From NCBI GenBank assembly GCA_035297385.1, contig DATGZD010000051.1:1-7362 (forward strand): a DNA stretch of 7,362 nt, in the 5' to 3' direction. Under the pieces are notes generated by a model that saw only the letters and a list, made by a program, of their open reading frames with translations, ran no database searches and was not told the origin of the DNA. Source of the stretch: UBA11855 sp035297385. Its GTDB lineage: Archaea > Thermoproteota > Bathyarchaeia > Bathyarchaeales > Bathycorpusculaceae. Shown piece by piece: positions 1 to 5,435 of this stretch. Each line of letters starts with the position of its first letter. Position 1 is the first letter of the stretch. Both the position numbers and the translations under genes were made by a program.

Positions 1-1
1 A

Positions 2-346
2 CCCTATTTAGTGTATGGGAATGTTAATGATAATTATCCATTAATCAATACGCCCAAGTTTCCAGAAAGGATAACGCCAATTCCTTGGGTAACAAGCTTT
101 TTCATACAATCAACCTCTTCACAAGAAACACCTAATCAAGAGAACAAAGACACTACATCATCCAATTCTCCTTCAGACAATCAAAACAACAATACAACAA
201 ATAGTATTCCATCAGACAAAAATTCTGGTCTAAGTCTGTCATCAGAAATAATCATTACCGCCGTCGCTGTGATGATTATCGGCTTGGTCGTCGTTGCTAT
301 TGCGTTCTACGTCAGAAAACATAAACGTAGAGTAGAAACTACATGA
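2..346 (+). CDS. C-terminal part of a cell-surface protein, probably NosD-like beta-helix type, with a membrane anchor (5' truncated)
   Basis: The reading frame is open to the left edge, so this is the last 114 residues of a larger protein; the GTG at position 11 is probably not its start. The first visible residues, PYLVYGNVNDNYPLI, resemble the tail of NosD/PbH1 right-handed beta-helix surface proteins, which often end in a 'DTPY...DNYPL' motif. A linker of roughly 45 residues rich in Ser, Thr, Asn, Gln and Pro follows. It leads to one hydrophobic segment (roughly the residues encoded by 245-313) and a basic cytoplasmic tail RKHKRR. This is the layout of an archaeal protein anchored by its C-terminus with the bulk outside. 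The stop overlaps the start of the kelch gene by 4 bases (ATGA), which suggests translational coupling. The beta-helix identity rests on about 15 residues and is an inference; the anchor is directly visible. Confidence 0.72.
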   Translation, partial: PYLVYGNVNDNYPLINTPKFPERITPIPWVTSFFIQSTSSQETPNQENKDTTSSNSPSDNQNNNTTNSIPSDKNSGLSLSSEIIITAVAVMIIGLVVVAIAFYVRKHKRRVETT

Positions 347-1767
347 AGAAAATAATGAAAATACTACCTATTCTTCTTGTTTGTTTAGTATCATTAAATG
401 TAATTAATTCTGCATTTGGAACTAACATAACTGAAAACTCATGGACAACAAAAACAAGGATGCCTACAGCAAGAAGTAGTTTTGGAGTTGGTATAGGAAA
501 CAAAAAAATCTATGCTATCGGAGGCTTTCCAATTACTAATGTTAATGAAGAATATGATCCTTCAACAGACACTTGGACGACACGAAAACCTATGCTAACA
601 GCAAGAATGAGTTTTGCCATAGCAGTTTGTCTAAACAAAATCTACGTTATAGGTGGAGATACTATTTACTCTTCAAGTAACGGTTGCTGGATACAAACAA
701 ACGTAACTGAAGTTTATGATCCTGCAACTGATAGTTGGGAAACTAAAGCTCCCATACCTACTCCAAGAAGCCAAATGACAGCAAGTACTGTTGACGGCAA
801 AATATACGTTATTGGAGGCATAGTGGACCCATTAAACGGTAAAATTACGCACCTCAATGAAGTTTATGATCCACAAACAGATGAATGGACTACAAAAGCA
901 GAAGTGCCTGGCGAGTTTTATTCTCATGGAGCTGCAGTTGTTGGCGATAAAATCTACATTATAGACACTCAATTCGATGATGGGCTTCAAATCTATAATC
1001 CCAAAACTGATAATTGGACGAAAGGTGCAGCTCCTCCCTATGAAGCTCATCGTGCTGGTGTTGCTGCAACAAGTGGTTTGATAGCTCCAAAAAGAATCTA
1101 TGTTTTTGGTGGGGAAGTTGGTTTTATGGAAGCAAACAACACAAATCAGGTATACGACCCTCAAACAGATACATGGAGTATTGGAAGTTCTATGCCGACC
1201 TCACGAGCAAGTTTAGCTGTGGCTGTCGTGGATGATCTGCTCTATGCGTTGGGAGGAAACTATCCTGCAGGAAATTATGGTCAAACATCGTTTAATGCGC
1301 AAGAAAGAAAAATTACTCTTTTGTCAAACCATGATTCTGAACCTTTAAATTTTGTTCCTCAAGAAAATTGTAGACTGAATGAACAGTATGTCCCGTTTGG
1401 TTATGGGACTGTGCAGCCTATTGTAACTATTACTTCACCAATAAGAGAAGTTTACAATACGAGCACTGTTTCTTTATCATTTTCAGTAGATAAGCCAGTT
1501 TCATGGATAAAATATAGTTTAGATGGACAAGATAATGTTTCCATCACTGACAACGCAACTCTGGCTGATCTATCTAATGGAGCGCATAACTTAACTGTGT
1601 ATGCTAAATACACTGAGGGAAGTATCGGCGCTTCAGAAAATATTGTCTTTACTGTAGCTAAACCAGACCCTGAATCTTTTGCTATCATGCCTGTTATTGC
1701 TTCAATAGGTATTGTTGCCATAGTAAGTATTAGTTTATTGATTTATTTTAAGAAACATAAACGTTAA
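343..1767 (+). CDS. Secreted, membrane-anchored six-bladed kelch-repeat protein
   Basis: The 474-residue protein opens with a signal peptide (basic MKKIMK, hydrophobic 7-24, likely cleavage near residues 24-26). Kelch repeats follow: Gly-Gly pairs at 60-61, 104-105, 158-159, 256-257 and 304-305, and tryptophans in Y-[DN]-P-x-T-D-x-W motifs at 78, 132, 182, 225 and 278. W34 at the N-terminus supplies the sixth, closing the ring as a six-bladed propeller. The fourth blade has lost its Gly-Gly (IIDT near 206-209). Residues about 358-440 look like an Ig-like or fibronectin-like beta domain. A membrane helix at about 448-468 and the tail FKKHKR end the protein. Several N-x-S/T sequons (28, 120, 265, 372, 398, 404, 416) fit an exported glycoprotein. 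Kelch propellers usually bind proteins or glycans; the ligand is unknown. The ATG overlaps the upstream stop; an in-frame ATG at 355 is an alternative start that shortens the signal peptide. Confidence 0.9.
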   Translation: MKKIMKILPILLVCLVSLNVINSAFGTNITENSWTTKTRMPTARSSFGVGIGNKKIYAIGGFPITNVNEEYDPSTDTWTTRKPMLTARMSFAIAVCLNKIYVIGGDTIYSSSNGCWIQTNVTEVYDPATDSWETKAPIPTPRSQMTASTVDGKIYVIGGIVDPLNGKITHLNEVYDPQTDEWTTKAEVPGEFYSHGAAVVGDKIYIIDTQFDDGLQIYNPKTDNWTKGAAPPYEAHRAGVAATSGLIAPKRIYVFGGEVGFMEANNTNQVYDPQTDTWSIGSSMPTSRASLAVAVVDDLLYALGGNYPAGNYGQTSFNAQERKITLLSNHDSEPLNFVPQENCRLNEQYVPFGYGTVQPIVTITSPIREVYNTSTVSLSFSVDKPVSWIKYSLDGQDNVSITDNATLADLSNGAHNLTVYAKYTEGSIGASENIVFTVAKPDPESFAIMPVIASIGIVAIVSISLLIYFKKHKR

Positions 1768-1783
1768 AGTGAAATTCGTCACT
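1768..1783. promoter_or_regulatory. Short inverted repeat just after the kelch stop codon
   Basis: AGTGA (1768-1772) and TCACT (1779-1783) are exact reverse complements separated by AATTCG. The repeat begins directly after the kelch stop and lies about 12-27 bases before the candidate starts of the winged-helix gene. It could be a weak hairpin or an operator for the adjacent regulator. A five-base arm is short enough to arise by chance. Confidence 0.25.
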
Positions 1784-1800
1784 AACATTCTTTATTGTTG

Positions 1801-1806
1801 GGGTTA
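1801..1806 (+). promoter_or_regulatory. Possible ribosome binding site favouring the TTG start at 1810
   Basis: GGGGTT lies a few bases before the TTG at 1810 and is the only purine-rich, G-rich motif upstream of this gene. The TTG codons at 1795 and 1798 have no comparable motif. This favours the shorter protein beginning MTETEQEL. The match to the archaeal anti-Shine-Dalgarno sequence is only partial. Confidence 0.35.
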
Positions 1807-1809
1807 ATA

Positions 1810-2247
1810 TTGACAGAGACAGAACAAGAACTGAATGCAACAACATTTCAAACTTATGTTTATCTTGTTAAAGTTGGTAAACCTGTTGGACCAAGAGATG
1901 TAATGCGAGGTGCCAACTTAAGCAGTCCAAGCGTTGCTTATCGAAATTTGCAGAAATTAATGGATTTAGGTTTGGTTGTAAAAGATGCATATGGCAATTA
2001 TGTTGTTAAAGAAAAAATGGGTATGAAAGGTTATGTTTGGATTGGAAAAACTTTGATTCCAACCTTTGCTCTCTTTGGCTTCATTTTCATAGGCATCTTA
2101 ATTGCTGAAATTGTTGTGCTTTTACCTCACTTGCTTTTAGGGGCTTCTGTTGAGGGAGCATTTTGGCTCTTAATTATAGTTACAGTTGTTTCAGCCACAA
2201 TTTTTATGGTTGAAGCTATACGATTCAGGAAGAAAACGGCTCATTAA
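1810..2247 (+). CDS. Winged helix-turn-helix protein with two C-terminal membrane segments, probable membrane-tethered regulator
   Basis: From the TTG at 1810 the protein has 145 residues; the frame can be extended to TTG 1795 (150 residues). Numbering from 1810, residues about 8-68 look like a winged helix-turn-helix. They include 'TYVYLVKVGKPVGPRDV', then 'LSSPSVAYRNLQKLMDLGLV' as the helix-turn-recognition helix, then a short wing 'KDAYGNYVV'. This is the pattern of MarR/ArsR/PadR-type domains. Two hydrophobic segments follow (about 81-107 and 117-135), and the protein ends in a basic tail RFRKKTAH. A DNA-binding domain at the N-terminus of a two-helix membrane protein suggests a one-component regulator tethered to the membrane. 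No sensor domain or catalytic motif is visible, so its signal is unknown. It lies between surface-protein genes and a three-part inverted repeat, both plausible targets. Domain class is fairly secure; regulatory role is inferred. Confidence 0.78.
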   Translation: MTETEQELNATTFQTYVYLVKVGKPVGPRDVMRGANLSSPSVAYRNLQKLMDLGLVVKDAYGNYVVKEKMGMKGYVWIGKTLIPTFALFGFIFIGILIAEIVVLLPHLLLGASVEGAFWLLIIVTVVSATIFMVEAIRFRKKTAH

Positions 2248-2264
2248 CCTAATTTTGACATGAG

Positions 2265-2291
2265 TGTTCCAGACTTGGAACATTTTGTTCC
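2265..2291. repeat. Three-part inverted-repeat element TGTTCC-N6-GGAACA-N3-TGTTCC
   Basis: TGTTCC (2265-2270), GGAACA (2277-2282) and TGTTCC (2286-2291) form two overlapping perfect inverted repeats sharing the middle arm, with spacers AGACTT and TTT. It begins 17 bases after the winged-helix stop and ends 51 bases before the next gene. The left hairpin is followed directly by TTTT, so it could act as a terminator. The three half-sites could also be an operator, possibly for the neighbouring regulator, or two mutually exclusive RNA hairpins. The sequence alone does not decide between these. Confidence 0.45.
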
Positions 2292-2342
2292 TTAAGTAGA
2301 ACTAAAAGGAGCTTTCAACAGCTAGCTTGTAAGTGACCTATA

Positions 2343-3332
2343 ATGAAAAGGATAATTCCATGGGCAATCTTGATTGCCGTTGCCGTTTTCTTCTGTTTAG
2401 CGCTTTATTGGGCTGTTCAAGGAATTATTGGAAGCATCAGCTACATTTCGAACTCTTATGTCTACCAAAAACTAGCAGAAGGACCCCTATGGTGGATGGT
2501 TCTATATTATTCTGGAGAGGGCGTTGCTGGAACGGTTGGTTTAGTTATTCGTGCCGTAGGAGGCTTCTTTGCTTTTTATGCGGCTGCCTTGTTTTTGTGG
2601 AAAAAAGAACAATCGCTGCCACAAGTTAGGCGAAAAGCTAGCGTCGCCATACTATTTGAAGGAGTATATTTCTTGTCCTTGATTCCATCCACCATTACAG
2701 CTTTCGCTTACTACTTTGTTGATGGGAATGTTTTCTATTTTGATCATACACCGCCCCTGATTTTGCTTTACGTTGCAGCTTTTCCAACGCTCGCAATGGT
2801 TTCAGTCATGCCTGCAGTCTTGTTCAAGCTTAGGTCCAAGGTAATGGATAACGCTTCCAGTTTAGAAATTACTAAATGGAGTTCTCTGACTGCTTTTGCT
2901 TATGTGCTTGTGGTGTTTTGGTTTGGCTATTCTATGGCTTGGCTGGGTAACATGGTTCCATTTGACCGTGCAAGAGGACAGTATGGCTGGAGTTTTTTAC
3001 TCGAGCCAATAAACTTAACGAGTTTCATACTAACGGTTGTCGGGCTTCTGCTAATAGCCCTGTTTACCTTAAAGCTTACCCTGCCAGCCTCAAAGACGTT
3101 GCCAGCCAAAATGGATGTGCACAGTATTGGCGTAGTCATGTTGGCTTTCGGAGGTTACTTCATCTTTAATCTGTTCTATTTCTACCTTACAGGGGGCTAC
3201 TCGCCGCATCCGAACGTTTGGTATGAGATGATTGGTCCACCTCACAATGTTAACCTTTGGTGCATAGTCTCCGTTTTCTTAGGATTCACATTTTTGATTG
3301 GTGGCAGAAAAAATACTAATCGTAACTCGTGA
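2343..3332 (+). CDS. Polytopic membrane protein of unknown function, about eight transmembrane segments
   Basis: I do not recognise this 329-residue protein. Hydrophobic segments are at about 5-29, 62-86, 101-126, 138-163, 179-203, 222-246, 262-283 and 304-320, which predicts eight membrane helices. The loop before helix 2 carries a Trp/Tyr-rich 'GPLWWMVLYYSGEG' (47-60). Loops 2-3 (about 87-100, KKEQ...RRK) and 4-5 (about 162-178) are rich in basic residues, placing them inside the cell by the positive-inside rule. The last external loop holds 'YSPHPNVWYEMIGPPHN' (286-302), whose clustered Pro, His, Trp and Glu could be a functional site. No transporter, protease or sortase signature was identified. 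The ATG at 2343 follows a GTGA motif six bases upstream. It is probably co-transcribed with the next gene, which starts 13 bases after its stop codon. G+C looks somewhat higher than in the kelch gene. Confidence 0.85.
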   Translation: MKRIIPWAILIAVAVFFCLALYWAVQGIIGSISYISNSYVYQKLAEGPLWWMVLYYSGEGVAGTVGLVIRAVGGFFAFYAAALFLWKKEQSLPQVRRKASVAILFEGVYFLSLIPSTITAFAYYFVDGNVFYFDHTPPLILLYVAAFPTLAMVSVMPAVLFKLRSKVMDNASSLEITKWSSLTAFAYVLVVFWFGYSMAWLGNMVPFDRARGQYGWSFLLEPINLTSFILTVVGLLLIALFTLKLTLPASKTLPAKMDVHSIGVVMLAFGGYFIFNLFYFYLTGGYSPHPNVWYEMIGPPHNVNLWCIVSVFLGFTFLIGGRKNTNRNS

Positions 3333-3344
3333 GGTTCAGCTTTC

Positions 3345-3836
3345 ATGAAAAGAGGATTAACAATAGTACTGTTTACAGTTACTTTAATCAGTTTACTTGT
3401 ATTCTTCAACATTTATCAATTCTACCAAATAGGTTTCCTGAAAAATAGTAATGGTGAATATCAGCTTAGATTAAATGAAGCTATTAAAGATTTTAATAAT
3501 TTAAAACTCAAAGATCAGATAACTAATGCAACCGATGTTTCAGCTAATATTGTGACTCGCCTTGGTGCAAAATTATTTCAAGGAGGTGTAAAGGACATTT
3601 ATGGTACAATTTCAAATTATGTTTGGATGACAGGTGAAGTACAAAATATAGGAACTGTTCCTGCATTTGTTTCTTTATCACTTAGAATCTCAACTACTAA
3701 AGGTGTTGAAATTCAAGAAGTAATACTAGGAACATTACAGCCTAATCAAATTGTTCAAGTTACAAAAACTATTTGGCCAGAACAAGGAGAAATAGCTTCT
3801 TGGACAATTACTCCTATGGGCTATTATTTTCCTTAG
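3345..3836 (+). CDS. Small N-terminally anchored protein with a C-terminal beta-sandwich-like (FxLYD/CARDB-like) domain
   Basis: The 163-residue protein has an uncleaved-looking signal anchor (MKRG, then hydrophobic 5-31). A polar, possibly helical stretch follows (about 37-60, with an EYQLRLNEAIKDFNNLKLKD heptad-like run). Residues about 80-158 show alternating beta strands: 'VWMTGEVQNIGTVPAFVSLSLRI', then 'VILGTLQPNQIVQVTKTI'. The 'G-x-V-x-N-x-G...A' followed by 'L-x-P-x-Q' pattern is common to FxLYD and CARDB-type extracytoplasmic beta-sandwich domains. These usually serve as adhesion or interaction modules and have no catalytic role. The family assignment is an inference. GAGGT (3331-3335) nine bases before the ATG supports the start, and the gene sits 13 bases after the preceding stop codon. 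The protein ends GYYFP, but a second frame across its stop encodes a hydrophobic anchor-like tail (see 3818-3871), so its true C-terminus could have been altered by a frameshift. Confidence 0.75.
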   Translation: MKRGLTIVLFTVTLISLLVFFNIYQFYQIGFLKNSNGEYQLRLNEAIKDFNNLKLKDQITNATDVSANIVTRLGAKLFQGGVKDIYGTISNYVWMTGEVQNIGTVPAFVSLSLRISTTKGVEIQEVILGTLQPNQIVQVTKTIWPEQGEIASWTITPMGYYFP

Positions 3837-3871
3837 TTATTTTATTTATTTACTTTAAGAAATATAAATGA
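3818..3871 (+). pseudogene. Remnant or out-of-frame C-terminal membrane anchor (…LFIYFKKYK stop)
   Basis: In the frame starting at 3818, which differs from the frame of the gene ending at 3836, the sequence reads GLLFSLVILFIYFKKYK and then TGA at 3869-3871. Its end is nearly the same peptide as the kelch protein's LLIYFKKHKR tail. By eye, 28 of 33 bases agree between 3842-3874 and 1735-1767. This could be the leftover 3' end of a deleted surface-protein gene, or the original anchored C-terminus of the preceding gene displaced by a frameshift. A+T richness makes a chance match possible. Confidence 0.4.
3837..3856 (+). terminator. Possible U-rich transcription terminator after the accessory genes
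   Basis: Immediately after the stop at 3836 lie 20 bases of which 15 are T, with no G. Archaeal RNA polymerase can terminate at U-rich tracts without a hairpin, and a boundary is expected here between the accessory genes and the proteasome-exosome operon. The same bases also belong to the anchor-like remnant, which weakens the call. Confidence 0.35.
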
Positions 3872-3937
3872 TAAGTGCTGCCTTAGTAATAGACTAAAGA
3901 TATTAGCAATAATAGAGCAATAGCTGAAACTGCACTA

Positions 3938-3966
3938 GGAAAGGTTTTTAGTATAGTATTTATATG
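3938..3966 (+). promoter_or_regulatory. Archaeal BRE/TATA promoter region of the psmA-exosome operon
   Basis: Two candidate cores lie 42-70 bases before the psmA start. The first is a purine-rich BRE-like GGAAAGG (3938-3944) followed by TTTTTAGTATA (3945-3955). The second is TTTATATG (3959-3966), closer to the consensus TATA box but with a poorer BRE. Archaeal transcription starts about 25 bases past the TATA centre, so the start would fall near 3977 or 3987, giving a short leader containing the psmA ribosome binding site. Confidence 0.5.
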
Positions 3967-4007
3967 AAACTCTGCGAAAGCGTAAAGAAGCATGTGAGGT
4001 TAAAATT

Positions 4008-4736
4008 ATGTCAGTATTCGCAGCGCCAGGAGCATATGATCGTGCAATTACCGTGTTCTCACCTGATGGAAGGCTTTTCCAAGTAGAATATGCCATGGAA
4101 CTTGTTAATCGGGGAGCCACAATTATTGGTATAAGATGTGATGAAGGCATAGTTCTTGGCTCCGAGGAAAATATTGAAACTTTAGAAGAAGCAGAATATT
4201 CTTGGAAAATCTTCCGTGTAGATGAACATATAGGCGCCGCAATTGTGGGGTTAAGTTCAGACGCCAGAATTCTTATTGATCAAGCTCGAATCTATGCGCA
4301 AAGCAACAAGTTAACGTATGATGAACCCATAGATGTAGAAGTCGTCACCAAACGAATATGTGATATCCAACAGATGTATACACAGCATGCAGGTGTTAGA
4401 CCCTTCGGTGTAAGCATTGTTTTCGCAGGCGTCGACAAAATAGGAACTCATGTCTTTGGAACCCATCCAAGCGGAACATATAGGGGCTATAAGGCTACAG
4501 CATTGGGTGCAGGAAGAGAAACGGTTTTAACGATTCTTAAAGATGAGTATAAAGAAAACCTGACTTTAGATAATACAATAAGGTTAGCCATAAAATGCTT
4601 GGTAAAAGCGCTAGAAGCCCGACAACTGCCGCCACGAATAAAGATCGCCGTCATACCAACCTCAACCAAAAAGATGGAAATGCTAGCAGACGAAAAGGTG
4701 GAAGCTTTAGCGAAAGAGCTGGGTTCGAGCAAGTGA
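4008..4736 (+). CDS. psmA: 20S proteasome subunit alpha
   Basis: This 242-residue protein forms the outer heptameric rings of the archaeal 20S proteasome, which gate substrate entry and dock the PAN or Cdc48 ATPases. The alpha signature YDRAITVFSPDGRLFQVEYA (10-29) is essentially complete, and the N-terminal gate precedes it. There is no beta-type propeptide or N-terminal catalytic Thr, so it is not the peptidase subunit. Lys67 in 'YSWKIF' aligns with Thermoplasma Lys66, which receives the HbYX tail of the ATPases. 'GVRPFGVSIVFAGVD' and 'GTYRGYKATALGAG' are standard. The usual basic stretch after strand 'GIVLG' (DKKVRSRL in Thermoplasma) is replaced here by a Glu-rich one (53-63) with one residue fewer. 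GAGGT (3996-4000) seven bases upstream fixes the ATG. It is the first gene of the operon, seven bases before sdo1. No psmB is seen here; archaeal psmB is usually located elsewhere. Confidence 0.97.
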   Translation: MSVFAAPGAYDRAITVFSPDGRLFQVEYAMELVNRGATIIGIRCDEGIVLGSEENIETLEEAEYSWKIFRVDEHIGAAIVGLSSDARILIDQARIYAQSNKLTYDEPIDVEVVTKRICDIQQMYTQHAGVRPFGVSIVFAGVDKIGTHVFGTHPSGTYRGYKATALGAGRETVLTILKDEYKENLTLDNTIRLAIKCLVKALEARQLPPRIKIAVIPTSTKKMEMLADEKVEALAKELGSSK

Positions 4737-4743
4737 AACCTTA

Positions 4744-5433
4744 ATGAGTGAAAAGTTCACAATTGCACGGTTCACAAAAGATAACGAACATTTTGAGGTT
4801 TTAGTCAAACCACAAAAAGCATTAGACTATAGAAACGGCAAAATTTCAGGTATAACCGAAGTTCTTGCTGCAGAAACCATATTCTCAGATGCAAATAAAG
4901 GAACCCGCGTCAAAGACGAAGATCTCAAGAAAGCCTTCGGAACAACTGATGCACTAACCATTGCAGATACAATCATAAAGAAAGGACAACTACAGCTTAC
5001 AACTGAACAACGTCGCAAGATGGTGGAGGACAAGCGTAAACAAATAATCGATTTCATCAGTCGAGAAGCCGTCGATCCGAAGACCAATCTGCCACATCCA
5101 CCGATGCGCATAGAGAATGCAATGGAACAAATCCGCTACCCAATAGACCCATACAAGCCTGTCGAAGAACAAGCACGCGATATAGTGAAACTCTTACGGC
5201 CCATCCTGCCATTAAAAATTGAACAAATATCCGTGAATGTGCGCGTCCCAGCAGAATACGCTGCTCGAGCATATGGTGCCTTGAAATCTTCAGGAACGAT
5301 ACGACATGAAGAATGGCGTGGCGATGGTTCGTGGCAAGGTACGCTTGAAATGCCAGCAGGCTCTTACGCTTCATTCCTAAACAAATTAGGCGATGTAACA
5401 AAAGGCACTGGGGAAGCATCAATAAACAAATAA
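4744..5433 (+). CDS. Ribosome maturation protein SDO1/SBDS homologue
   Basis: The 229-residue length is typical of archaeal SBDS. The FYSH domain covers about 1-90 (TIARFTKDNEHFEVLVKP, then ILTK-like 'IADTIIKKGQLQLTTEQRR' at 73-91). The central helical domain covers about 92-158 with the signature 'DPKTNLPHPPMRIENAM' (111-127), and the ferredoxin-like domain covers about 160-229 ending in 'WRGDGSWQGTLEMPAG'. In eukaryotes SBDS works with the GTPase EFL1 to release eIF6 from new 60S subunits. Archaea have eIF6 and use this protein in large-subunit maturation or subunit joining by analogy; archaeal Sdo1 has also been linked to RNA binding. It begins seven bases after psmA and ends two bases before the annotated Rrp4 ATG, as in most archaeal exosome operons. 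The start has no strong ribosome binding site, so translation is probably coupled to psmA. Confidence 0.96.
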   Translation: MSEKFTIARFTKDNEHFEVLVKPQKALDYRNGKISGITEVLAAETIFSDANKGTRVKDEDLKKAFGTTDALTIADTIIKKGQLQLTTEQRRKMVEDKRKQIIDFISREAVDPKTNLPHPPMRIENAMEQIRYPIDPYKPVEEQARDIVKLLRPILPLKIEQISVNVRVPAEYAARAYGALKSSGTIRHEEWRGDGSWQGTLEMPAGSYASFLNKLGDVTKGTGEASINK

Positions 5434-5435
5434 TC

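Noticed and set aside
1349..1363. ATTTTGTTCCTCAAG nearly repeats ATTTTGTTCCTTAAG at 2282-2296
   Set aside because: A single 14-of-15 match in a 7 kb A+T-rich window is within chance expectation, and the first copy is coding kelch sequence.
2333..2629. Plus-strand open frame of 98 codons starting with GTG
   Set aside because: It lies in another frame of the eight-helix membrane protein, has a Cys/Arg/Trp-rich unnatural composition, and resembles no family.
3650..3662. Palindrome AGGAAC-T-GTTCCT inside the small beta-domain gene, resembling the 2265-2291 arms
   Set aside because: It lies in coding sequence, encodes ordinary residues (GTVP), and has different spacing from the intergenic element; likely coincidence.
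3883..3914. Two small hairpins, TTAGT-AATAG-ACTAA and TATTA-GCAA-TAATA (with a GNRA-type loop)
   Set aside because: Five-base A/T-dominated stems are expected by chance in such A+T-rich sequence; no T-run follows and no structured RNA family is recognised.
3868..3927. C/D-box-like sRNA between the accessory genes and psmA (ATGATAA near 3868, CTGA at 3924-3927)
   Set aside because: The C box has a mismatch, no clear D'/C' pair lies between, there is no terminal stem, and the C-box match overlaps the anchor-tail remnant. A 60-base spacing alone is not enough.
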